Below, in pieces: positions 12,832 to 21,144 of a stretch of 64,000 nucleotides of DNA; the first letter of the stretch is position 1; every line of letters starts with the position of its first letter. A program made the translations under genes and the position numbers. Origin of the DNA: Bactrocera neohumeralis (Eukaryota; Arthropoda; Insecta; Diptera; Tephritidae); assembly GCF_024586455.1 (NCBI RefSeq), contig NC_065923.1:52545237-52609236 (forward strand), read 5' to 3'. The notes beneath the pieces were generated by a model that was not told the DNA's origin, ran no database searches, and saw only the letters and a list, made by a program, of their open reading frames with translations.

Positions 12832-13369
12832 CAAGAAAAAACACTAACTTCGGCTGCACCAAAGCTAATATACCCTACACAGGTGCATTTCTTTTAGTAA
12901 CTACATATGGGTCCAGTTTGTATGGAAGCTATATGCTATAGTAATTCGATCTAAACAATTTTTTCGGAGATTATGTTATTACCTTAAGCAGTAATCCATG
13001 TCAAATTTCGTGAAGATATATCGTCAAATGAGGAAGTTTCCCAAGCAAACATTTGATTCCGATCATTCAGTTTGTATGGCAGCTGTATGCTATACTTAAC
13101 CGATCTGAACAATTTCTTCGTATATTACATTATTATCTGACAAATGAGCAGTTTCTTGAAGAGAAAATGACGTCAGCAAAATTTCAAAACGATATCTTAA
13201 AAACTGAGGGACTAGTTCGTATATATACAGAATGACAGACGGACAGGCGGACATGGCTAAATCGACTCAGCTCAACATACTGATCATTTACTTATGTACT
13301 TTATAGGGTCTCCGACGCTTCCTTTTGGGTGCTACAAACTTCGTGACAAGCCTGTTCAGGGTATAAAAT
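12832..13369 (+). repeat. Dispersed repeat, family C, near-complete copy
   Basis: It begins with ACTAACTTCGGCTGCACCAA, a near-palindrome able to form a hairpin, followed by AGCTAATATACCCTACACAG, and ends CCTGTTCAGGGTATAAAAT. Inside, the phrase 'CAGTTTGTATGG.AGCT.TATGCTATA' occurs twice (about 12915 and 13068), so the copy holds an internal duplication. It has the short GACGGACAGG run common to these fly repeats. Fragments lie at 11215-11420 (minus), 18170-18225 (plus) and 26766-27090 (minus). Non-coding; the short frame at 13053-13235 is chance. Confidence 0.65.
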
Positions 13370-13749
13370 GGCTATATCATGAGCTCATAACCGATAGATT
13401 CACTATGTAACAAAGCAATTGAAACGTTGGGAAAATCATTCAAATGCCTTCTTCGATTTTCTTCCTTTTACTTTATGGATGGGTACCAGCAAAGAGAAAT
13501 ACAGCCTTTGTTCGAGAAAATAGAAAATGATAGGCGAATGGATGAAAATGCAAACAGTCTTTATGGTCCTGATACTATAGATACAATTTTGGTTTCAGCG
13601 AAAATCTTGATGTCAAAGATGTAAGTCCAATTGTTGAAAATATCCTAAAATAACAGATATCCTCGATTTGCTCGACTGCTCAAGATCTTAATATAGCACA
13701 AAAAAAAGGTTGATATCATTCTAAAAAGGTTTGATATAAAAAGAAATGC

Positions 13750-14150
13750 GATGTATGGATGCCACACAAGCTAACGCTAAATCGCTAATCACTTTTCCGA
13801 AGCAGCAAAGCGATCTATGACAACGTCAGGCCACAGTGGTCTTGGGCAGAACGCAGTGTGCCCGTGCAATCAGTAGCTGAGCCAGGATTAGCGGTCAGGA
13901 AGATTCGTCACCAAACACAAACTAACTTGGATTGTGTACTATGAGCGCTTCCACAACGACGTTCATTCGGACCGATACTGTTAACAATTGGACCGTCTGT
14001 ACGACACAATTATCTAAAAGCGATCTGCTTTGCCCAATAAGAGAAGAATTGTCTTCCATCAGGACAATGCCACTCGGATCGAATAGGATTTCTCAGAATT
14101 TCCGGAAGTTCTGTTGGGAGGTTCTTGTGCATCCACCTTATAGTTTATAG
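13750..14150 (+). pseudogene. Mariner transposase fragment
   Basis: Fragments in shifting frames carry YDNVRP, QSVAEPGLAVRKI, DRYCQQLDRLY, RRIVFHQDNA (near 14047-14070) and CWEVLVHPPYS (near 14118). They follow mariner order: YDN after the first catalytic Asp, VFHQDNARPH with the second, and the HPPYSPDLAPSDY region with the third. The sequence ends before the third Asp. No intact frame. Confidence 0.8.
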
Positions 14151-14159
14151 TTATTATAT

Positions 14160-14952
14160 AATGTTTGTAATGACAGCATATCCTTGTGCCAAGAATGAGT
14201 AAGCTTGGGTCAACATTTCCACTAGCCCTCATATACGTAATATGAATATTTTCGAGTTTCCGTCTAACTTAATACTGGACACTCGTATTGACTTATTATG
14301 AAATAAGGAAACAACGTATTTCTAGTAACGGAGTATCCTCTTGCCCAAAAAGGGTAAACAAGGGAATACCTTATATACGAAAATAGATAAGAATTTCAAA
14401 CTTCTGGTTAACTTAGTGTCGTTCAATAAACCAGGTATCTGAGCAAATTAAATGAGAGTATTACCTACGATAGCCCTTACAGTTAGTTTACACCAAAAAG
14501 AAAATCCTCCGGATTTGAGCTTTGCAAATTGCGGGTGTGTAAAATGATCGGTTACATACGAACTTAGTCCTTCCCTACTTATTTAAATAAACTCTCTACT
14601 TTTGATTCACTAGTTTTGATGAGAATATGTATGTATTTTCTATATCTTACATTTATGATCGTGTTTGCTTTTAAAAATTAACAGATCTTTTTGCTCTATA
14701 AGAAAACCATTCTAATGACATTTTCTGCAAAAACTTCCCAGGTTAACCGAGCTTGTCTCAAATATAGCACAGTTATTGTAATTGTTATATCTCTAGAATT
14801 GTATACTCAAAGATCAAACGATTATTGAGAAACCTACTCACTACCCTAATCGGTGGTTGCTTCATTGCTGGGTAATTGAAAAAATTAAGAGTCTCATCCA
14901 ACTAATCATTTACTAACCTAGGTATTGAATATGATTAAAGTTTTTACTGTTA
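14160..14952. other. Gene-free stretch, nothing recognised
   Basis: AT-rich, no element identified. It ends at the target-site duplication of the RTE element. Confidence 0.4.
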
Positions 14953-14962
14953 AGGTATAATC
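14953..14962. repeat. Target-site duplication, 3' side of RTE copy 1
   Basis: AGGTATAATC, identical to 17736-17745, directly abuts the CTTCTTCTTCTT tail (as seen on the plus strand) of the element. Confidence 0.8.
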
Positions 14963-14977
14963 TTCTTCTTCTTAATT

Positions 14978-15520
14978 GGCGTAGACACCGCTTACGCGAT
15001 TATAGCCGAGTTAACAACAGCGCGCCAGTCGTTTCTTCTTTTCGCTACGTGGCGCCAATTGGATATTCCAAGCGAAGCCAGGTCCGTCTCCACTTGGTCC
15101 TTCCAATGGAGTGGAGGTCTCCTCTTCCTCTGCTTCCCCGGCGGGTACTGCCTCGAATACTTTCAGAGCTGGAGTGTTTTCGTCCATTCGGACAACATGA
15201 CGTAGCCAGCGTAGCCGCTGTCTTTTAATTCGCTGAACTATGTCGATGTCGTCGTATATCTCGTACAGCTCATCGTTGCATCGAATGCGGTATTCGCCGT
15301 GGCCAATGCACCTTAAATCTTTTGCAGAACTTTTCTCTTGAAAACTCGTAATGTCGACTCATCCGTTGTTGACATCGTCCAAGACTCTGCACCATATAGC
15401 AGGACGGGAATTATGAGTGACTTACAGAGTTTGGTTTTTGTTTGTCGAGAGAGGACTTTGCTTCTCAATTGCCTACTCAATCCGAAATAACACCTGTTGG
15501 CAAGAGTTATTCTGCGTTGG
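14978..15520 (-). pseudogene. RTE C-terminal domain, shifted frames
   Basis: Decayed counterpart of the intact block at 31187-31729: LSRQL, VLSRQTKTKL, LIIPVLLYG, WTMSTTDESTLRV, WKDQVETDLASLGISNWRHV and NDWRAVVNSAIIA. At least one frameshift lies near 15315 (missing bases in the CGPLRVGH region). The end runs into the AAGAAGAAG tail. Confidence 0.85.
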
Positions 15521-15524
15521 ATTT

Positions 15525-15971
15525 CTAGGCTGACATTGTTGGTGGTGTTTTCGCTGGCTCCAAGATAGACGAAGCAGCTTTGAAATCGACGAAGAGGTGT
15601 TGTGTGTCGATTCTCCTTTCACGGGTCTTTTCCAAGATTTGGCGCAAGGTGAATATCTGGTCGGTTGTTGATTTTCCAGGTCTAAAGCCACACTGATTAG
15701 GTCCAATCAGTTTACTAACGGTGGGCTTTAATCTTTCACACAATATGTTCGATAGAACCTTATATGCGATGTTGAGGAGGCTAATCCCACGGTAGTTGGC
15801 GCAGATTGTGGGGTCTCCTTTTTTATGGATTGGGCATAGCACACTTAAATTCCAATCATTGGGCATGCTTTCGTCCGACCATATTTTACAAAGAAGCTGA
15901 TGCATGCTCCCTATTAGTTCTTCGCCGCCGTGTTTGAATAGCTCGGCCGGCAGTCCGTCGGCCCCTGCCAT
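15525..15971 (-). pseudogene. RTE reverse transcriptase, catalytic core deleted
   Basis: Begins AGADGLPAELFKHGGEELIG and continues WNLSVLCPIHKKGDP, NYRGISLLNIAYKVLSNIL, CGFRPGKSTTDQIF and HLFVDFKAA. These are RT motifs 1 to A, including the first catalytic Asp in VDFKAA. Right after this the sequence jumps to YLGASENTTNNVSLEI in another frame, so motifs B and C with the YADD centre are deleted. No polymerase can be made. Confidence 0.9.
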
Positions 15972-16629
15972 CCCTCACGTGTAGTGGTCGATCGTAACGT
16001 TGCGAGGTAGGCAGCCTGTTTTCTCTCCGCTGCGACACGGCACTCCTCGTCGTACCAGCAGTTGTTCTTCAGGCGGGCAATTGCTACTCGAACTTCTTCA
16101 TGGTCAGGTAATGGAACGTATGATCCATCGTCATCGATTGGGGAATCAGGTTCTCCTTTTCCTGTTGTTGTGCGTTCACTGCCATTCAGCAGGCTGGAGA
16201 AGTGTTCCCTCCATGATTTAAGTATGCTCTGGGCATCAGTGACTAGATCACCTTTGGGGGTTCTACAAGAGTATGCTCCGGTCTTGAAACCTTCTGTAAG
16301 CCGCCGCATCTTTTCGTAGAATTTTCGAGCATTACCCCTGACGGCCAGCTTATCAAGCTCTTCGCACTCACGCATTTCGGCCTCTTTCTTCTTGTGTCTG
16401 CAAATGCGTCTCGCTTCCCTCTTCAACTTTCGGTATCTATTACATCCCGCATGTGTTGTGGTCGATCCTTACGTTGCGAGGAAGGCATTCTTTTTTTCTC
16501 CGCTGCGACACGGCACTCCTCGTTGTACCAGCTGTTATTTTGCACTTTCCGAAAGCCAATGGTTTCGGTTGCAGCTGTACGTAAGGAGTTTGAAATGCCG
16601 TCCCACAGTTCCCTTATACCGAGTTGCAA
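15914..16629 (-). pseudogene. RTE linker between endonuclease and RT, rearranged
   Basis: Carries LGIRELWDGISNSL, WYNEECRVAAEKK, then REARRICRHKKKEAEMRE, RKFYEKMRRLTEGFKTGAY and EVRVAIARLKNN. A piece is lost before LGIREL compared with the copy at 32083-32280 (which reads LALLLSESTRQQLGIREL). After ARLKNN, where the protein should continue KAAGADGLPAELF, an extra stretch of about 90 bases (15971-16062) repeats the upstream WYDEECRVAAERKQ segment of 16447-16540. The true RT start then follows in another frame. Confidence 0.85.
15971..16062 (-). repeat. About 90-bp duplicate of 16447-16540 inside RTE copy 1
   Basis: Both blocks read, on the plus strand, GTGGTCGATC, ACGTTGCGAGG, TCTCCGCTGCGACACGGCAC and TCCTCG with the same spacing and orientation. 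The second block sits where KAAG should follow ARLKNN, so it is an insertion in the RT reading frame. Confidence 0.8.
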
Positions 16630-16679
16630 GTCGAGTAAAAAATCGTTCGGCTATCTGTTGTGATTGCAGCTTCTCGACG

Positions 16680-17528
16680 TCAAGCTGCAACAAGATAGTG
16701 GTCCGAGTTGATGTTAGGACCTAAGAGCGAACGCACGTCTAGAACACTGGAGACCTGTCTTCCGTCTACCACAACATGATCGATCTGGTTGGTAGTTTTT
16801 CGATCCGGAGACAGCCAGATAGCTTGATAAATCTTCTTATGCTGGAATCTAGTACTACAGATAACCATATTTCGTGCCCCGGCGAAGTCAATCAGCCTCA
16901 ACCCATTTGGGGATGTTTCGTCGTGGAGGCTGAATTTACCGACCGTAGTGCCAAAGATACCTTCTTTGCCCACCCTGGCGTTAAAGACGCCAAGCACGAT
17001 TTTGACATCGTGGCGGGGGCAGCCTTCATAAGTGCGCTCCAATCACTCATAAAAGGCATCTTTGGTCACATCGTCCTTCTCTTCCGTCGGGGCGTGGGCG
17101 CAAATCAGCGATATGTTGAAGAACCTCGCTTTGATGCGGATTGTGGCTAGACGTTCATTCACCGCAGAGAATGATAATATTCGGCGACGGAGTCTCTCTC
17201 CCACCACGAATCCTACACCAAACTTGCTCTCCTTTATATGGCCACTGTAGTAAATGTCACAAGGACCTACTCGTCTCTGTCCTTGTCCCGTCCATCGAAT
17301 TTCTTGGACGGCTGTGATGTCAGCCTTTGTTTTTGCGAGGACATCAACCAGCTGGGCAGCGGCACCTTCCCAATTAAGGGACCGGACATTCCAGGTGCAT
17401 GCCCTCAGTTCGTAGTCCTTATTTCGTTTACCATGATCGTCATCAAAAGGAGTGTCTCTTATCCGAGGCTGTTTTTTCTTTTTCATTGGAGTGTTTTTTT
17501 TACTTGGCGGGTCCCAAACCCAGCGCAC
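16680..17528 (-). pseudogene. RTE endonuclease domain, inactivated
   Basis: APE-type endonuclease that would nick the target DNA for reverse transcription. Visible in order: CTWNVRSLN (catalytic Asn), ITAVQEIRW (metal-binding Glu), YYSGHIKESKFGVGF, HAPTEEKDD, NARVGKEGIFG, NQIDHVVVDG and NSDHYLVAA (catalytic SDH). Two lesions are plain. After DAFYE (17046-17060) the codon that is usually Arg is TGA, consistent with CGA to TGA. In the GDFNAR motif the Asp is Val (GVFNAR), which removes a catalytic residue. Homology before 17528 continues into the leader without a clear start codon. Confidence 0.9.
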
Positions 17529-17735
17529 AACCCTATGCAGGGGATTGTTCGCCTTCTCACTTTCGCTCGCTTCAAACGGATGTTCTTAGGCTACCCAGAG
17601 GATACTTGGTCAAAGACCGGAAGTAGTGAGCTGCTTGAGCCATGTGTAAAAGAATCGTTTCTGGCCACTCCCAAGTGAATGGCGATCAGAGAACTTTCCT
17701 CACTTGCGTGAACTTCTACACATAACTCCAGTCTC

Positions 17736-17745
17736 AGGTATAATC
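17736..17745. repeat. Target-site duplication, 5' side of RTE copy 1
   Basis: AGGTATAATC, identical to 14953-14962, abutting the 5' leader of the element. Confidence 0.8.
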
Positions 17746-18339
17746 ACTTATGAGAAAAATAAAGTTCTTTTTTGTGAACCTGCGCATATTTACATGAGCA
17801 ATATTTACCCTTTCGACTTTCATACAAAAATAACTTTTAATCGGCGTTTAATTGCTTAGCACAATTTTATACACTCCAATATACGGGCAATTAAATGTTT
17901 TGAAGAACAAGTGATTTTTTCATAATTTCTTCTCGACTTCATTAAAATGTCATGGTGGTATACGAGCACTCACCACAAGTAAAAGTGGGGTTAATGGTCA
18001 TTTATGTGCTTTGAAACTTCCTCCCCTAGAATATTGACGATTGTGGTTCGGTTTCATATTGACCTCAATAAATACAAATTTATTTTTTCAATCGTTTGGT
18101 TTACAAAGTATACATACCTTGCACCATGGTCCTCGCTTAGCTGCAAAATACATACCTGACCGGTTTTATCTAAATTTGTGATATATAGTAATGCCCTCCA
18201 CAGGTGCATTTCTTGTAACAAATTTAACTAAATCTGAAGACGTAACTGGCCAACGGTTTGCATCTAACGAAAAATGATTGCTACCACTGGCTAGAAAGAC
18301 CATATCTTTATACATTATATAAAAATTACGAGTCACGTT
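17746..18339. repeat. Gene-free stretch with a family C fragment
   Basis: Mostly unremarkable AT-rich sequence. At 18170-18225, GCCCTCCACAGGTGCATTTC matches the beginning of family C (ACCCTACACAGGTGCATTTC at 12882). Nothing else was identified. Confidence 0.45.
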
Positions 18340-18654
18340 GTTTGTCTGCTATGGACTCCCAAACTACTGAACCGAAGCTTAGCCCAAAAATAATCAAACT
18401 TTAACTGTTAATATCTTCTAAACGTTTTGGTTTACCTTTTTTGTGGCGCATTCAAGTTCCTACAAAATCTAAGGAACAAGATATTTTTTAAGTGGTTGGA
18501 AGCGAGATATAAATTTTTCTATCTGATAATAAGAAAAAATAGAAAGCTGTATGTAGGAGGACCTTCCCGTTACAATTAAAAACTCATGTTTGGAGAGGCT
18601 TTCTTAGAGGTGTCTAGGAACTTATTTTTCCGAGTAACAAACGAAAAAAATTTT
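18340..18654 (-). mobile_element. Fragment of the hAT MITE seen at 39988-40445
   Basis: The reverse complement matches 40016-40310: TAACAAACG, TAAGTTCCTAGACACCTCTA, CCTCTCCAAACATGAG, GGGAAGGTCCTCCTACATAC, TATATCTCGCTTCCAACCAC and TCTTGTTCCTTAGATTTTGT in order. The extreme end with the TAGAG terminus is missing where the mariner fragment begins. Confidence 0.7.
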
Positions 18655-19440
18655 TTTCAAAAGTTATATTTTTTTATTCAAAGTAGTTTCTTTGTGCTTC
18701 GATACAGCGTTTAGCCCGGTCAATTAGCATTTCAAATAAGTGTTTAAGGTCATTTTTCGGAATGCTCTTAAGAATATCGGTCGTCGCGTTGGATAGCTGA
18801 AATGTCCTGAAACCAGTGTCCCTTCATGGGCAAATGAAGTTTTCCAAATAGGTAAAAATCACAGGGTGCCGGATCAGGTGAGTAGGGTGAGTGATTAATG
18901 GTTAATATGGAGTTTTTTGTCAAAAAATCAGTGACAAGCGTCGACCGATGACACGGCGCATCATCGTGCAACAGGCGCCAGGACCCTGCTCACGGTATAG
19001 TGGTCGAGCACGACGAATGCGTGACGAAAGACGCTTCATAACACCAAGATAAAGCACAGCATTAATCGTTTGGCCAGGTGGGACGAACTCTCGGTGTACA
19101 ATACCCTCGGAATCGTAAAAACAAATCAGCATTGTCTTTATTTTTGATTTCTGAAGACGACCAACTTCTGATCGTCACAGATGTTCTCACGACCTTCTTG
19201 GAATCGCTTAAACCACTCATGCATATTACTACGGGATAGGCACTGATCGCCATAAACTTTTTTCATCATTTGAAATGTTTCAGTAAACGTTTTCCCAAGC
19301 TTAAAACAAAATTTAATATTGCTCTTTGCATTTTACGACCGATGACCAAAAGCTGCTGTTACTTTTTGATCGATAACATCGATTGTAGTTATCCAATTGT
19401 CTTAAAATTTTTACGATATGTCAACAAGAGATCTAACTTT
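18655..19440 (-). pseudogene. Mariner transposase pseudogene (DD34D type), internally deleted
   Basis: On the minus strand: GKTFTETFQMMKKVYGDQC and SNMHEWFKRFQEGREN (helix-turn-helix), then directly MLICFYDSEGIVHREFVPPG, LHDDAPCHRSTLV and YSPDPAPCDFYLFGKLHLPM. The last two motifs hold the second and third catalytic Asp with DD34D spacing. The part between the DNA-binding domain and MLICFYDSEG, including the first catalytic Asp, is missing, and frames shift near 18960 and 19140. About 345 residues are expected; roughly 200 are left. Related to, but a different lineage from, the copies at 27452 and 34481. Confidence 0.85.
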
Positions 19441-19449
19441 TTATTTCAC

Positions 19450-20028
19450 ATACCCACCAATAGGTGGCGCCACCAGAAACAGTTATATTTAAAAAGTTCT
19501 GTTTCTTTTGCGACATACCATGTACATATAATTATAATTCATGATATATGATTATACATATATATCTATAAGGTCTACGAAGTTTCCTTCTGCGTGTTAC
19601 AAGCTCGTGCTCCTAGTATGTGTGCAATAACTTAATATTATTTTTTTGAAGTTAGTAATGCTTATAAAACGTATCTACTAATTTAGTGCAAATCCCTGAA
19701 ATTCGGTAAAATTCGGGTTTTCATACATTCTTACCACCAGTGTGTTGTTTTATACTAAAAAAAATCCCTTTCATCATTTCTCATGTATTTAAATACAAAA
19801 CCCCAAGCTGATTATGCTTTATTTTTTCGGCTCGTGCTGTGCTTATTTCCTCGCTCACACCCAATTAATGTTTGAAGGAGACAACAATCAAGTTCAAATT
19901 GCTTTTTAACTAGCTTAAAAGCTTAGCGCAAAAGAGCGGGTCACAAGCTCAGGCAACTTGTACCGTAAAAATCATAATTTTTACAAGAAAAAGCAAAGAT
20001 TTAGCAAAAAGGTAGCGAATACAAAAGG
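19450..20028. other. Gene-free stretch, nothing recognised
   Basis: AT-rich; small open frames on the plus strand have no recognisable motif. Confidence 0.4.
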
Positions 20029-21141
20029 AACAAGTAAGGAAGGGCTAAGTTCGGGTGTCACCGAACATTTTATACTCTCGCATGATAAAGCGATAATCGA
20101 GATTTCATTATCCGTCATTTACATATTTTTCAAATACCGTATTTTTGTAAAGTTTTATTCCGCTATCATCATTGGTTCCTAATGTTTATACTCGTATTAT
20201 ACAGAGAATGCATCAGATGGAATTCAAAATAGCTTTATATTGGAAGAAGGCGTGGTTGCGAACCGATTTCACCCATATTTCGAACATGTCATCAGGGTGT
20301 TAAGAAAATATTATATACCGAATTTCGTTGAAATCGGTTGAGTAGTTCCTGAGATATGGTTTTTGGTCCATAAGTGGGCGAGGCCACGCCCACTTTCAAT
20401 TTTTAAAAAAGGCCTGGATGCAACTTCCTTCTGCCATTTCTTCCGTAAAATTTAGTGTTTCTGACGTTTTTTGTTAGTCGGTTAACGCACTTTTAGTGAT
20501 TTTCAACATAACCTATGTATGGGAGGTGGGCGTGGTTATTATCCGATTTCTTCCATTTTTGAACTGTATATGGAAATACCTGAAGAAAACGACTCTGTAG
20601 ACTTTGGTTGACATAGCTATAGTAGTTTCCGAGATATGTACAAAAAACTTAGTAAGGGGCGGGGCCACGCCCACTTTTCCAAAAAAATTACGTCCAGATA
20701 TGCCCCTCCCTAATGCGATCCTCTGTGCAAAATTTCACTTTAATGTCTTTATTTATGGCTTAGTTATGACACTTTATAGGTTTTCGGTTTCCGCCATTTT
20801 GTGGGCGTGGCAGTGCGCCGATTTTGCCCATCTTCGAACTTAACCTTCTTATGAAGCCAAGAAATACGTGTACCAAGTTTCATCATGATATCTCAATTTT
20901 TACTCAAGTTACAGCTTGCACGGACGGACGGACAGACGGACGGACAGACGGACGGACAGACGGACGGACAGACGGACGGACGGACAGACAGACATCCGGA
21001 TTTCAACTCTACTCGTCACCCTGATCACTTTGGTATATATAACCCTAAATCTGACTCTTTTAGTTTTAGGACTTACAAACAACCGTTATGTGAACAAAAC
21101 TATAATACTCTCCTTAGCAACTTTGTTGCGAGAGTATAAAA
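20029..21141 (+). repeat. Dispersed modular repeat, family A, complete copy
   Basis: Starts AACAAGTAAGGAAGGGCTAA with a hairpin AGTTCGGGTGTCACCGAACA. The 14-mer TTTATACTCTCGCA (20068-20082, give or take a base) is exactly reverse-complemented at 21127-21140, near the other end, so the repeat has terminal inverted repeats. The interior holds three modules beginning CGTGG at 20251, 20531 and 20806 (period 275-280). Each has CCGATTT..CCAT.TT.GAAC and, further on, a TAGTT.C.GAGATATG-like phrase and GGGCG.GGCCACGCCCAC or its reverse. Module 3 gives way to a GACG/GACA minisatellite. A minus-strand copy lies at 38190-39287 and a start at 63869. Short frames across it are by-products of the tandem repeats. 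I cannot name the family. Confidence 0.85.
20920..20994 (+). repeat. GGAC minisatellite within family A
   Basis: Tandem GGACGGACAGAC-type units, open in all three frames (hence the spurious TDGRTDGR translations). The same array is at 38339-38396 in the inverted copy. Confidence 0.9.
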
Positions 21142-21144
21142 ACA

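Larger units (their letters stand above)
14963..17735 (-). mobile_element. RTE-clade LINE, nearly full length, inactive
   Basis: A minus-strand non-LTR element bounded by the 10-bp direct repeat AGGTATAATC at 14953-14962 and 17736-17745, which I take as its target-site duplication. Its 3' end is an AAGAAGAAGAAG-type tail and its 5' end starts near the leader TTATGTGTAGAAGTTCACG. Order on the strand: leader, APE endonuclease, linker, reverse transcriptase N-half, C-terminal domain. The endonuclease and RT resemble the RTE proteins often misannotated as craniofacial development protein 2. Nonsense, substitution, duplication and deletion defects are given under the parts. Related copies are at 30150-32345 and 31157-32027. 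Confidence 0.9.

Noticed and set aside
16000..17678. Plus-strand frames across the RTE element (for example 16392-16724, 17238-17678)
   Set aside because: They are shadows of the minus-strand RTE proteins, which match known domains.
20920..20994. Possible CRISPR-like short repeat array
   Set aside because: Units are contiguous 4-12 base repeats without spacers, in a fly genome; it is a minisatellite.
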